From JAHEKD01 sp965215945 (GTDB lineage: Bacteria > Pseudomonadota > Gammaproteobacteria > Arenicellales > JAHEKD01): a DNA stretch of 64,000 bases. Position 1 is the stretch's first letter. Each line of letters opens with the position of its first letter. The stretch lies in NCBI GenBank assembly GCA_965215945.1, contig CBDCFC010000002.1, forward strand, positions 35,436-99,435. Direction: 5' to 3'. The notes beneath the pieces were generated by a model, which did not search any database, had not been told where the DNA came from, and was given only the letters and a program-made list of their open reading frames with translations. The position numbers and the translations under genes were made by a program. Shown one piece after another: positions 1 through 8,199 of this stretch.

Positions 1-596
1 AAACTAACTATGAACGCCTGGAATTTTTGGGTGATAGTGTTTTGGGTTTTGTGATTGGCGATTATTTATATAAAAATTTTCCTGATGAATCCGAAGGAAT
101 TTTAACCCGCTTGCGTGCTAATGTGGTCAGGCAAAAATCGCTAGCCGCTATTGCCAGAGAATATGCACTTAATGAATTTTTAATCTTAGGTGTGGGTGAA
201 GGCAGGTCGGGTGGACATAATCGTGATTCAATTTTATCTGATGCACTGGAAGCGGTTATTGCTGCAATTTATCTTGATTCGGGTTTCGAAGCGGCAACCG
301 GGTTTGTTAAAAAAGCGTTTGAGCAAACGCTAGGTTCGCTTGACCCGAATGTGCAGTTGAAAGACCCAAAAAGCAGTTTGCAAGAGTGGTTGCAGCAAAA
401 AGGTCATAATGTTCCTGATTATGAGGTCGCTAATATTACCGGTAAGGACCACAAACAAAGTTTTGAAATTGAATGTCGAGTGGCCAAGGTAAAAAAAGTA
501 TTCAAGGGTAAAGGCGCCAGCCGCCGTAAGGCCGAACAAAGAGCAGCGCAAAAAGCCCTTGATTATTTAAGTACAAAAGATCCAGCTGGTGAATAA
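1..596 (+). CDS. rnc: Ribonuclease III (5' end outside window)
   Basis: Double-strand-specific endoribonuclease that processes rRNA precursors and structured mRNAs in the cytoplasm. The frame is open from base 3, before the first possible start inside the window (a TTG at 27), and the residues there, NYERLEFLGDS, are the RNase III signature. About 197 codons are present; against the 226-residue E. coli protein roughly 35-40 N-terminal residues are missing. The second acidic catalytic patch (SDALEAVIAA) is intact. The last 70 or so residues form the double-stranded-RNA-binding domain, with the basic GASRRKAEQRAAQKAL helix. The stop overlaps the era start by 8 bp, the usual rnc-era coupling. 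Confidence 0.97.
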   Translation, partial: TNYERLEFLGDSVLGFVIGDYLYKNFPDESEGILTRLRANVVRQKSLAAIAREYALNEFLILGVGEGRSGGHNRDSILSDALEAVIAAIYLDSGFEAATGFVKKAFEQTLGSLDPNVQLKDPKSSLQEWLQQKGHNVPDYEVANITGKDHKQSFEIECRVAKVKKVFKGKGASRRKAEQRAAQKALDYLSTKDPAGE

Positions 597-1494
597 ATCT
601 CCCGATCAATACCGTTGTGGTTGGGCCGCTTTAGTAGGGCGCCCAAACATCGGCAAATCAACACTGATCAATAAAATTATCGGCCATAAAGTTTCGATTA
701 TTTCCAGACGGCCACAAACGACACGGCATCGTATATTAGGCGTTTTAACTCGCGATGATTATCAATTGGTGTTGGTCGATACACCTGGCATTCATAAAAG
801 TGAGGCGAGTTATCTGAATAGGGTTTTCAACCGAGCAGCAAGCAGTAGTCTTGACACGGTGGATATTAATTTAATGTTGATTGACGCTCGAGGCTGGCAT
901 GAAGATGATGAAAAGATATTGAGATTGATTAAACAGAACGAATCCAAATCATTTTTAATTATTAATAAAATCGATCTAGTGAACGATAAGGAAAACTTAT
1001 TACCGCTAATAAAACAAAGTGCTGAGAAACATGATTTTGACGAAATCATCCCAGTATCGGCACAAACTGGTGATGGGATTGAATCGGTATTAAAAACAAT
1101 AGCTGTCTACTTACCACAAGGACAGGCAGATTTCCCTAAAGATATGGTTACGGATCGTACTTTTAGATTCATGGCGGCAGAGTTTGTCCGTGAACAAATT
1201 TTTCAGCAACTGGGTGAAGAACTGCCTTATACCAGTACAGTACAAGTTGAGCAATTTGAGCAGACAGAAAAACTGGATCGGATTTCAGTATTAATCTGGG
1301 TTGATAAAGATTCCCATAAGCCGATCTTTTTGGGGAAAAACGGTGAACGATTAAAAAAAATCGGTACTAAAGCACGCCTGCAGATGGAACAATCTTTCGG
1401 CAAAAAAGTTTATTTGCAGCTTTGGGTTAAGGTCAAAGAAGGTTGGGCCGAAAGTGATTTATCGTTAAGAACGCTTGGTTATATTGAAGAATAA
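589..1494 (+). CDS. era: GTPase Era
   Basis: Essential GTPase that binds 16S rRNA and helps 30S subunit maturation at the membrane periphery. G1 is GRPNIGKST (residues 17-25), G3 is DTPG (64-67), G4 is NKID near 125 and G5 is SAQTGDG near 157. The last 80 or so residues are the KH RNA-binding domain, with the GKNGERLKKIG loop. Its 301 residues match the E. coli protein. It starts at GTG inside the last codons of rnc and its stop shares one base with the recO ATG, so the three genes look translationally coupled. Confidence 0.97.
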   Translation: MNKSPDQYRCGWAALVGRPNIGKSTLINKIIGHKVSIISRRPQTTRHRILGVLTRDDYQLVLVDTPGIHKSEASYLNRVFNRAASSSLDTVDINLMLIDARGWHEDDEKILRLIKQNESKSFLIINKIDLVNDKENLLPLIKQSAEKHDFDEIIPVSAQTGDGIESVLKTIAVYLPQGQADFPKDMVTDRTFRFMAAEFVREQIFQQLGEELPYTSTVQVEQFEQTEKLDRISVLIWVDKDSHKPIFLGKNGERLKKIGTKARLQMEQSFGKKVYLQLWVKVKEGWAESDLSLRTLGYIEE

Positions 1495-2213
1495 TGGCTG
1501 CCAGAGTTCAACATCAGGATGCTTATATATTACAAACACGGCCTTATTCGGAGTCCAGTTGGTTAATTGATGCGTTCTCTAAAAACTACGGCAGAGTTAG
1601 TTTGCTGGCTAAGGGAGCGAGACGGCTTAAGTCGAAAGTAAGAGGGTTGATTCGACCTTTTCAGCCATTGCTATTGAGTTGGTCTGGCAAAGGTGAGTTG
1701 CAAACTTTGACTGGGGCAGAAGCAAATCTGATCGTTCCACAAATTGATCAACAGTCCTGGCTTTGTGCCAGCTACATGAACGAGCTGTTGATAAAACTTA
1801 TGCATAGACACGACCCCCACGAGAAATTATTCAATAACTATGGACTGGCATTACAATCATTGCGTGATGGTCAATCCCGACAAATCGTTTTAAGAATATT
1901 TGAAAAGCAACTGCTCAGTGAAATAGGATATGGGTTATTGCTTGAACGCGATACAGCCAATCAAAAAATTTCTGCAGAAAAGACATATCATTACTATCCG
2001 AATCAAGGCCCAACACTGGTTGACAGAAATCACACGGGATCGGTTTGGTTAATTAAAGGTTCAACTTTAATTGCGTTAGATAACGAAGTCTTCAATAACG
2101 CACAAGAAATTGAACAAAGTAAACACCTAATGCGCGCTTTATTAAACCAGAGCATGCAGGGTAGGGATTTAAAAAGTCGTTTGGTGCTACAAAATATTAA
2201 TTCGGTGAGCTAG
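1494..2213 (+). CDS. recO: DNA repair protein RecO
   Basis: Recombination mediator of the RecFOR pathway that loads RecA onto SSB-coated single-stranded gaps. The N-terminal OB fold is recognisable from QDAYILQTRPYSESS followed by the basic stretch LAKGARRLKSKVRG (residues 42-55). The rest is the helical C-terminal domain. At 239 residues the length is normal. ATG overlaps the era stop by one base (TAATG). The 3' end overlaps the 3' end of the convergent yggX gene by 17 bp. pdxJ, which follows recO in many enterobacteria, is absent here. Confidence 0.93.
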   Translation: MAARVQHQDAYILQTRPYSESSWLIDAFSKNYGRVSLLAKGARRLKSKVRGLIRPFQPLLLSWSGKGELQTLTGAEANLIVPQIDQQSWLCASYMNELLIKLMHRHDPHEKLFNNYGLALQSLRDGQSRQIVLRIFEKQLLSEIGYGLLLERDTANQKISAEKTYHYYPNQGPTLVDRNHTGSVWLIKGSTLIALDNEVFNNAQEIEQSKHLMRALLNQSMQGRDLKSRLVLQNINSVS

Positions 2214-2487
2214 TTTTAGGGGTGAATCCATCCGGCAATGCACCAACATAATCACCTTCACCAAACAAAAAGCCAATCATATGATCCTCTAATAGCTTGA
2301 TTGCTTTTTCATCCATAGTATTGAGCTGATACTCATTAATTAACATGACCTGGCGTTCCTGCCATAATTTCCAGGCCTGGGCAGAAATGCTTTCATAAAT
2401 TCGCTGGCCTAACTCTCCCGGCCAGGGCACGCGTTCAAGTCCCGGGGCAGATTTATTTAAGAAAACACACTGAATTTCTCGTGACAT
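2197..2487 (-). CDS. yggX: YggX family Fe(II)-trafficking / oxidative-damage protection protein
   Basis: Small cytoplasmic protein linked in enterobacteria to iron trafficking and protection of Fe-S enzymes from oxidants. The 96 residues match the family along their whole length: the start MSREIQCVF with the conserved Cys7, PWPGELGQRIYESIS in the middle, the helix WQERQVMLINEYQLN, and the tail FLFGEGDYVGALPDGFTP. It lies convergent to recO and divergent from an A-type Fe-S carrier gene, so two iron-related genes share the 2488-2666 intergenic region. Confidence 0.93.
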   Translation of the reverse strand: MSREIQCVFLNKSAPGLERVPWPGELGQRIYESISAQAWKLWQERQVMLINEYQLNTMDEKAIKLLEDHMIGFLFGEGDYVGALPDGFTPKTSSPN

Positions 2488-2602
2488 AGTTACTAGTCCA
2501 CATTTATGAGATAGGTTCTAGGTGAAAATATTGAAGCAAAACTCTAACACGCACAGGCACTCGAAGATACTGCAAAACACACTGATATTGATTAACTTGG
2601 CC

Positions 2603-2630
2603 TTGTCACAAAAGTAAAATCGTCTATCAT
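2603..2630 (+). promoter_or_regulatory. Probable sigma-70 promoter of the A-type Fe-S carrier gene
   Basis: TTGTCA (2603-2608) and TATCAT (2625-2630) are separated by 16 bases and lie about 37 bases before the gene start. Both boxes match five of six consensus bases. This is a motif match only. Confidence 0.45.
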
Positions 2631-2666
2631 TAAACTTATTATCAATTTAGACGATTGGAGGACGCT

Positions 2667-3044
2667 ATGTCCATTTCACATTTAGCCAACCATAGTCAAT
2701 CAGTTGATGAGATGATCAACATTACTGCGGCGGCAAAGCAGAAATTTATTTCTTTGCTTGACGAAGCCGACGACAATATTCTTGCTATTCGCGTTTATGT
2801 TTCCGGCGGTGGTTGCAGCGGTATGCAGTACGGTATGACATTTGCGGATCAGCAATCGAAGTATGACTACGAGCTTAAAGATGAAAAACTAGGGTTATTA
2901 ATTGATCCTGTCGCTCTGAATTACATGGAAGGTGCACAAATCGATTTTGTCGATGACGGTGTCAATGCGACATTTGTTTTCAATAACGTTTTTCAGTCTG
3001 TTGGCGGTAGTGGTTCCTGTGGAGGCTGTGGCTCAGCGGTATAA
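2667..3044 (+). CDS. A-type iron-sulfur carrier (IscA/ErpA/HesB family)
   Basis: Carrier that passes Fe-S clusters to apo-proteins. The HesB-like fold is clear from RVYVSGGGCSGMQYGMTF with Cys50 and the C-terminal cysteines. The ATG at 2667 is preferred over the upstream in-frame TTG at 2655, because GGAGGA (2657-2662) is a good ribosome binding site for it and overlaps the TTG. The product has 125 residues. In ErpA and IscA the last two ligand cysteines are spaced C-x-C (CGCG); here they are C-x-x-C (SCGGCGSAV, Cys118 and Cys121), so the subfamily is uncertain and erpA is not assigned. It is 18 bases ahead of pheA and may be cotranscribed with it. Confidence 0.85.
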   Translation: MSISHLANHSQSVDEMINITAAAKQKFISLLDEADDNILAIRVYVSGGGCSGMQYGMTFADQQSKYDYELKDEKLGLLIDPVALNYMEGAQIDFVDDGVNATFVFNNVFQSVGGSGSCGGCGSAV

Positions 3045-3062
3045 CGCTATAAAGCAATAAAA

Positions 3063-4145
3063 ATGACTGATAATAACGATTTTCAAGACTTGCGCAAAAA
3101 AATCGACGCAATCGACCGGCAGCTTCAGGATTTGATTAATAATCGTGTTGAGCATGCCGTTGAGATCGCCAAGATCAAACAACGCTCGGATAATGCAGAG
3201 TTTTATAAGCCAGATCGGGAAGCGCAGGTGTTACGTGAGGTTATTGCACGTAATACTGGGCCCATGCCGAATGAAGAAATGGCAAGAATTTTTCGCGAAA
3301 TCATGTCCGCCACCTTGTCGGTAGAGTCGCAAATTAGAGTTGCTGCATTAGGACCGATAGGCACATACACTCAAACCGCCGCACAAAAACATTTCGGCAA
3401 GTCAGCCGAGATCATTTTAAAACCTACCATAGAAGAAGTGTTCAGAGCGGTGCAAACTCACGATGCAGATTATGGTGTAGTTCCAGTTGAAAACTCATCA
3501 GAAGGTGCGGTAACTCATACACTTGATTTGATGATGGAAACACCGCTCAAAATTTGTGGTGAAGTTGAACTTCGGATCCGGCATTGTTTGTTAAGCCGGG
3601 ACGAAGATTTGTCTCAAGTCATCCGAGTGTTTGCACACAGTCAGTCACTGGCGCAGTGTCGGCGTTGGTTAACATCGCATTTGCCGGTGGTTGAAACCCG
3701 GGCAGTTGCCAGCAACGCTGAAGCAGCGGAAAAAGTCGCTATGGAAACAGGTACAGCGGCGATTGCCAGCAAATCGGCGGCGGAAGTTTACAATTTGAAT
3801 GTTTTGGCCCAGGATATTGAAGATAGCCCTGGCAACACAACTCGATTTTTACTTATTGGGCATAACGATGTACCGGTTAGTGGTAATGACAAAACCAGTC
3901 TGTTGATTGCCGGGAAAAACAAACCGGGTATTTTGTATAAATTATTAGAGCCATTTGCAACTAATGGTCTAGACATGACTCGTATTGAATCTAGGCCTTC
4001 ACGGACAGGTTTGTGGGAATATGTATTTTTTATCGATATTAAAGGTCATGCAAAAGATGAAAGTATTGCCTCAGTCCTAAGTCAGCTGGAGGAAATTGCC
4101 GGCATGTATAAAGTCCTGGGTTCTTATCCTGCTGCAGTCTTATAA
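3063..4145 (+). CDS. pheA: Bifunctional chorismate mutase / prephenate dehydratase (P-protein)
   Basis: Converts chorismate to prephenate and then to phenylpyruvate, the committed branch to phenylalanine. Residues 1-90 are the AroQ-type mutase helix bundle (LRKKIDAIDRQLQDLINNR). About 93-275 is prephenate dehydratase (ALGPIGTYTQTAAQKHFG, and VVPVENSSEGAV). The end is an ACT domain with the phenylalanine-binding ESRPSRTGLWEYVFF motif, so feedback inhibition by phenylalanine is likely. Length 360 is normal. It opens the pheA-hisC-tyrA-aroA-cmk-rpsA order found in pseudomonads and relatives, but serC is not upstream here. Confidence 0.96.
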   Translation: MTDNNDFQDLRKKIDAIDRQLQDLINNRVEHAVEIAKIKQRSDNAEFYKPDREAQVLREVIARNTGPMPNEEMARIFREIMSATLSVESQIRVAALGPIGTYTQTAAQKHFGKSAEIILKPTIEEVFRAVQTHDADYGVVPVENSSEGAVTHTLDLMMETPLKICGEVELRIRHCLLSRDEDLSQVIRVFAHSQSLAQCRRWLTSHLPVVETRAVASNAEAAEKVAMETGTAAIASKSAAEVYNLNVLAQDIEDSPGNTTRFLLIGHNDVPVSGNDKTSLLIAGKNKPGILYKLLEPFATNGLDMTRIESRPSRTGLWEYVFFIDIKGHAKDESIASVLSQLEEIAGMYKVLGSYPAAVL

Positions 4146-4146
4146 G

Positions 4147-5232
4147 GTGTTCGATCCGAATTCACTTGCCTTACCGGGCGTAGTAGAACTCAGCCCGTAT
4201 CAACCTGGGAAACCGGAAGAAGAATTAAAACGGGAGTTAAAACTTGATCGAATTGTTAAGCTAGCCTCCAATGAAAACCCCCTAGGTTGTTCTCCACTAG
4301 CACAACAAGCATTAAACAAATCTATAAATTTGGCTCGCTATCCCGATGGAGGTGCTTATCAATTAAAGCAGGCACTTGCCGATAAATTAGGTGTTTCAAC
4401 AGATCAACTAACGATTGGTAATGGTTCGAATGATGTACTGGAGTTAGCGGTTAGATCATTCGTCGGCCAAACGGACAGAGTAGTGATCTCTCAACATGCC
4501 TTCGCGGTTTATTATTTAGCATCAAAGGCGGTTGGGGCTGATATTCATATCATTCCTGCGTTAAAGTGGGGACATGACTTAAGGTCTATGGCTAGCATTG
4601 CAGCTGCAGGGGCTAAGCTCGTTTTTATTGCTAATCCTAACAATCCTACCGGCACTTACCATTCGCTTGAGTCGATGAAAACATTTTTGAGCGCTGTGCC
4701 TGAGTCTACCATTGTAATCATCGATGAAGCCTACGTTGAATACACTGACGCTAATGAAACAGCGTTAGATTTACTGGGTGAATTTCCAAATCTGATTATT
4801 ACCAGAACTTTTTCGAAAGTTTATGGTTTGGCAGGGTTGCGCATCGGCTATGGCATCTCATCAGCACAGATAGCCAATATGTTGAATCGAGTCCGGCAAC
4901 CTTTTAATGCGAATACTCAAGCTCAGAACGCCGCGATTGCCGCTTTGGGAGACGTTGATTTCATTAAACAAAGCGTTGAATTGAACCACCGGCAAAAAAA
5001 AGTGCTTTATGCTGGATTCGAAAAACTGGGGTTGAGTTATATTGGATCGCAAGGGAATTTTGTCAGCGTTGAAATCGGTGACGAAAAGGGTGTCTATCAA
5101 CGGATGCTTGAACAGGGTGTGATAGTTCGTCCAATTGCAAACTATCAAATGCCAGGTTGGCTGCGGTTTACTATCGGTACAGAGCAAGAAAATCAGCTCG
5201 CCTTAGCGGCTTTACAAAAAGCACTACGATGA
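4147..5232 (+). CDS. hisC: Histidinol-phosphate / aromatic aminotransferase (HisC family)
   Basis: PLP-dependent class I/II aminotransferase. In this aromatic operon it probably transaminates phenylpyruvate and 4-hydroxyphenylpyruvate, and possibly imidazole-acetol phosphate. Visible signatures are KLASNENPLG near the N terminus, ANPNNPTGTY, IIDEAYVEY, and the PLP-lysine loop TRTFSKVYGLAGLRIGYG. I chose the GTG at 4147, one base after the pheA stop, because family members begin shortly before the LALPGV segment, as here. A TTG at 4096 inside pheA is preceded by GGAGGA and would add 17 residues; it is the alternative. The gene ends in an ATGA overlap with tyrA. Confidence 0.9.
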   Translation: MFDPNSLALPGVVELSPYQPGKPEEELKRELKLDRIVKLASNENPLGCSPLAQQALNKSINLARYPDGGAYQLKQALADKLGVSTDQLTIGNGSNDVLELAVRSFVGQTDRVVISQHAFAVYYLASKAVGADIHIIPALKWGHDLRSMASIAAAGAKLVFIANPNNPTGTYHSLESMKTFLSAVPESTIVIIDEAYVEYTDANETALDLLGEFPNLIITRTFSKVYGLAGLRIGYGISSAQIANMLNRVRQPFNANTQAQNAAIAALGDVDFIKQSVELNHRQKKVLYAGFEKLGLSYIGSQGNFVSVEIGDEKGVYQRMLEQGVIVRPIANYQMPGWLRFTIGTEQENQLALAALQKALR

Positions 5233-6131
5233 CGTTTGCTTGTAAAAAGCTAGTCATAATCGGCGCCGGCTTGATCGGTGGTTCAATGATAAAAGCATTA
5301 CGTGCTGCAGGATGCGATATTGGTGAAATTGTAGCAGTTGGGAGAAATCTTGAGGTTCTCAAAAGAGCCCAGCAATCAGGGTTTATTAATGGTTACACTA
5401 ATGATTCGTCAACAGCCGTTATTGATGCAGATATAGTCATTATCGGAACGCCGGTTGGTAGCATGCAACAACAGTTTGAAGCAATTTATCCAAACATTTC
5501 GACAGATTGTATTGTCAGCGATGTCGGTAGTGTTAAAGGGCATGTGATTGAAGTGGCACGCAAATCGCTAAAAGACAAGGTGAATAATTTTATTCCTGCT
5601 CATCCCATATCAGGGACTGAACATTCAGGTTTTAACGCATCATTTGCTGAATTATTTCAGGGGCGTTTTACCATTCTTACCCCGATTGAAGAAAATGAAG
5701 CTGTTCAAATTAATAAAATTGAACAGCTTTGGTTAACCACGGGAAGTCAAATTCTTCGGATGAGTGTCGATAGTCACGACGAGATTTTTGCGGCAATCAG
5801 TCATCTGCCACATGTTCTGGTGTATGCCTTGATGAATACTATCAGTCGAATGGATGATGCTGATAAATTTTTCCGTGTTGTCGCCGGCGGTTTCTTAGAC
5901 TATACCCGGATTGCCTCTAGCGATGCGGTGATGTGGCGTGACGTGTGTTTAACCAACAAAGAACCTATTCTTGAAATGATAGAAAAATATAAAGTTCAAC
6001 TCACTGAACTGGAACAACTTATTAAACAAGAGAATGGGAAACTGATAGAAAAGCAGTTCGGACAAGCAAAAAAAGTGCGTGATGAGCTTGTCGATAAACG
6101 CTTGCAACAAAAACAAAATACCCAATTATGA
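5229..6131 (+). CDS. tyrA: Prephenate dehydrogenase (stand-alone TyrA)
   Basis: NAD(P)-dependent oxidative decarboxylation of prephenate (or arogenate) on the way to tyrosine. The Rossmann motif is IIGAGLIGGSMIKAL at residues 9-23, and HPISGTEHSGF is the conserved active-site segment. The ATG at 5229 overlaps the hisC stop (ATGA) and gives 300 residues; the in-frame codons upstream lie inside hisC and do not look like TyrA. In many pseudomonads the homologue is fused to AroA; here tyrA and aroA are separate but overlap by four bases, an unfused version of the same arrangement. Confidence 0.94.
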   Translation: MTFACKKLVIIGAGLIGGSMIKALRAAGCDIGEIVAVGRNLEVLKRAQQSGFINGYTNDSSTAVIDADIVIIGTPVGSMQQQFEAIYPNISTDCIVSDVGSVKGHVIEVARKSLKDKVNNFIPAHPISGTEHSGFNASFAELFQGRFTILTPIEENEAVQINKIEQLWLTTGSQILRMSVDSHDEIFAAISHLPHVLVYALMNTISRMDDADKFFRVVAGGFLDYTRIASSDAVMWRDVCLTNKEPILEMIEKYKVQLTELEQLIKQENGKLIEKQFGQAKKVRDELVDKRLQQKQNTQL

Positions 6132-7435
6132 GCATTAATTATTTAGTCAAACCAGGTGGCAACCTCTCTGGAGAGATTACTGTTCCCGGCGATAAATCTA
6201 TTTCTCATCGCAGCGTAATTCTGGGTGCCTTGTGTGATGGAGTAACGGAAGTAGGTGGCCTGCTTGAAGGGCTGGATGTGCTTGCAACGATACATGCATT
6301 TAGAGAACTGGGTATTTTTATCGATGGCCCGGATAGTGGTCATCTGATTATTCATGGCAATGGTTTAAGGGGCTTAAAAGCACCTCAATCAGCCCTTGAT
6401 TTGGGTAATTCCGGTACCAGTATGCGCTTATTAACCGGGTTATTGTCGGCACAAACATTTAACACAAGATTGGTCGGTGACGAGTCACTGAGTAAAAGAC
6501 CAATGATGCGAGTGGTAAAACCGCTATCCGTTATGGGCGCAAAAATAAATCCTACAGCATCCGGCACACCTCCGGTTGAAATTACTGGCGGCAATCATCT
6601 TAAAGGCCGTGAGTTTGAACTCGAAGTAGCAAGTGCCCAGGTTAAATCAGCCATTTTACTGGCCGGGCTGTATGCTGATTCGCCAGTTAGTGTCACAGAG
6701 CCGGTAAAGACCCGCGATCATTCGGAAAGAATGCTAACGGATATGGGTTGTGAGTTAGAAATCAACGGTCGAATGGTAAAACTTTCTCCACCAAAGTCGC
6801 TGCAAGCCAAAGTAATCAATGTGCCCGCTGATATTTCATCGGCTGCGTTTTATATCGTTGGTGCTTGTATTGCCAAAGACTCGAAATTATTGATTAAAAA
6901 TGTAGGTATAAATCCAACTCGAACCGGTGTAATTGAAATATTGAAATTAATGGGTGCAAATATCAGTCTGCGTAATCGACATGAGTCCACAGGCGAACCG
7001 GTGGCTGATATTGAAATTGTTTCCAGTGATTTAAAAGGAATTCATGTGCCGGAAGAATTAGTCGCTTCGGCTATTGATGAATTTCCAGGCCTGATGATTG
7101 CAGCCGCCTGTGCTCAAGGACAAACGATTGTCACTGGCGCAAAAGAATTACGGGTAAAAGAAAGTGACCGAATTACTTCAGTGGTTGAAGGTTTAACCTC
7201 GATAGGGGTTAATGCCAAAGAACTGGATGACGGTATGATTATTGAAGGTGGGCGGATAGTTGGGGGTGAAGTTGACAGTCACGATGACCATCGAATTTCT
7301 ATGTCCTTTGCAATGGCCGGATTAGTTAGTGAAGGTAACATCATAATAAAAGACTGTCGTCATGTCGGCACCTCGTTTCCCGGCTTCGATCAACTCGCAA
7401 ATCAGGTTGGATTACAGCTTGAGGTTGTCTTGTGA
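6128..7435 (+). CDS. aroA: 3-phosphoshikimate 1-carboxyvinyltransferase (EPSP synthase)
   Basis: Joins shikimate-3-phosphate and phosphoenolpyruvate in the shikimate pathway. Family marks are PGDKSISHRSVILGAL near residues 19-34, LGNSGTSMRLLTGLL near 92-106, the KESDRI signature near 345, and DHRISMSFA near 385. Length 435 is typical. It starts in an ATGA overlap with tyrA and ends in a GTGA overlap with cmk, so the operon is translated without gaps. The residue after GNSG is Thr rather than the Ala of glyphosate-sensitive class I enzymes, which resembles the segment of some class II enzymes; this is only a motif-level observation. Confidence 0.95.
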   Translation: MSINYLVKPGGNLSGEITVPGDKSISHRSVILGALCDGVTEVGGLLEGLDVLATIHAFRELGIFIDGPDSGHLIIHGNGLRGLKAPQSALDLGNSGTSMRLLTGLLSAQTFNTRLVGDESLSKRPMMRVVKPLSVMGAKINPTASGTPPVEITGGNHLKGREFELEVASAQVKSAILLAGLYADSPVSVTEPVKTRDHSERMLTDMGCELEINGRMVKLSPPKSLQAKVINVPADISSAAFYIVGACIAKDSKLLIKNVGINPTRTGVIEILKLMGANISLRNRHESTGEPVADIEIVSSDLKGIHVPEELVASAIDEFPGLMIAAACAQGQTIVTGAKELRVKESDRITSVVEGLTSIGVNAKELDDGMIIEGGRIVGGEVDSHDDHRISMSFAMAGLVSEGNIIIKDCRHVGTSFPGFDQLANQVGLQLEVVL

Positions 7436-8118
7436 GTCATCAAGACAATGTTTACATCCTGGCGATTGACGGACCGGTTGGTTCGGGCAAGGGTACGATT
7501 GGGCAAATGATCGCCAAACATTTTAGCTGGCATTACCTTGATAGTGGAGCACTTTACCGGGCGTTTTCTTATGCTGCCAACGAGAGAGGTATTTCCTGTG
7601 ATGATGATGAGGCCTTGCAAGCATTAATTAAAACCCTAGAAATAAAATTTATCCCAACTGCCGATGGCGGTGCCGCCATTGAAATCAATGGAAGTAATGT
7701 AACCGATAAGGTACGTCATGAAGCTGCTGGTAAACTAGCTTCAGAATACGCCAGCAAACCAATGGTAAGAAAGATATTATTTGATTTGCAAAAACGTGCC
7801 GCTAAGCCTCCAGGACTGGTAGCGGATGGCCGCGATATGGGCAGTGTGGTTTTTCCAGAAGCGAACCTTAAAATCTTTCTCACGGCCAGTGCCAAAAGCC
7901 GTGCACAAAGGCGATATAAACAGTTGAAACTAAAGGATTTCGATGTTAACCTTACGCGCCTTGTCGAGGACATTGAGAAACGGGACCAACAAGATGCGAA
8001 TAGAACGCATTCACCGTTGGCTCCTGCTCCCGATGCAGTCATATTGGACACGACATCGATGACAATTGATCAAGTGTTTGAAAAAATTGTTTCTTTGATA
8101 AAAAAGGCTGATCGATAA
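7432..8118 (+). CDS. cmk: Cytidylate kinase
   Basis: Phosphorylates CMP and dCMP with ATP in pyrimidine recycling. The P-loop is DGPVGSGKGTIGQ at about residues 8-20. The CMP-binding region with VADGRDMGSVVFPEA near 130 and the lid segment DANRTHSPLAPAPDA near 188 are all present. Length is 228 residues. It starts at GTG overlapping the aroA stop, and it sits directly upstream of rpsA as in most proteobacteria. Confidence 0.96.
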   Translation: MSHQDNVYILAIDGPVGSGKGTIGQMIAKHFSWHYLDSGALYRAFSYAANERGISCDDDEALQALIKTLEIKFIPTADGGAAIEINGSNVTDKVRHEAAGKLASEYASKPMVRKILFDLQKRAAKPPGLVADGRDMGSVVFPEANLKIFLTASAKSRAQRRYKQLKLKDFDVNLTRLVEDIEKRDQQDANRTHSPLAPAPDAVILDTTSMTIDQVFEKIVSLIKKADR

Positions 8119-8127
8119 GTAGGTGAT

Positions 8128-8149
8128 AATGCTTCCCCCTTGAAGCGTT
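8128..8149 (+). promoter_or_regulatory. Hairpin in the rpsA leader
   Basis: AATGCTTC (8128-8135) and GAAGCGTT (8142-8149) can pair (one G-T pair) around a CCCCTT loop, about 50 bases before the rpsA start. No T-run follows, so it is unlikely to be a terminator. rpsA also lacks a strong Shine-Dalgarno sequence, as in E. coli where S1 represses its own translation through leader hairpins; a similar role here is inference. Confidence 0.3.
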
Positions 8150-8199
8150 ATTTGAGATTAACATTTAGTAAATGGTACACATCGTACTGAGAACAATCC

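Noticed and set aside
4861..5187. A 108-codon minus-strand frame inside hisC
   Set aside because: Fully inside a conserved gene and without context.
7716..8051. A 111-codon minus-strand frame inside cmk
   Set aside because: Antisense shadow of conserved cmk; composition is not protein-like.
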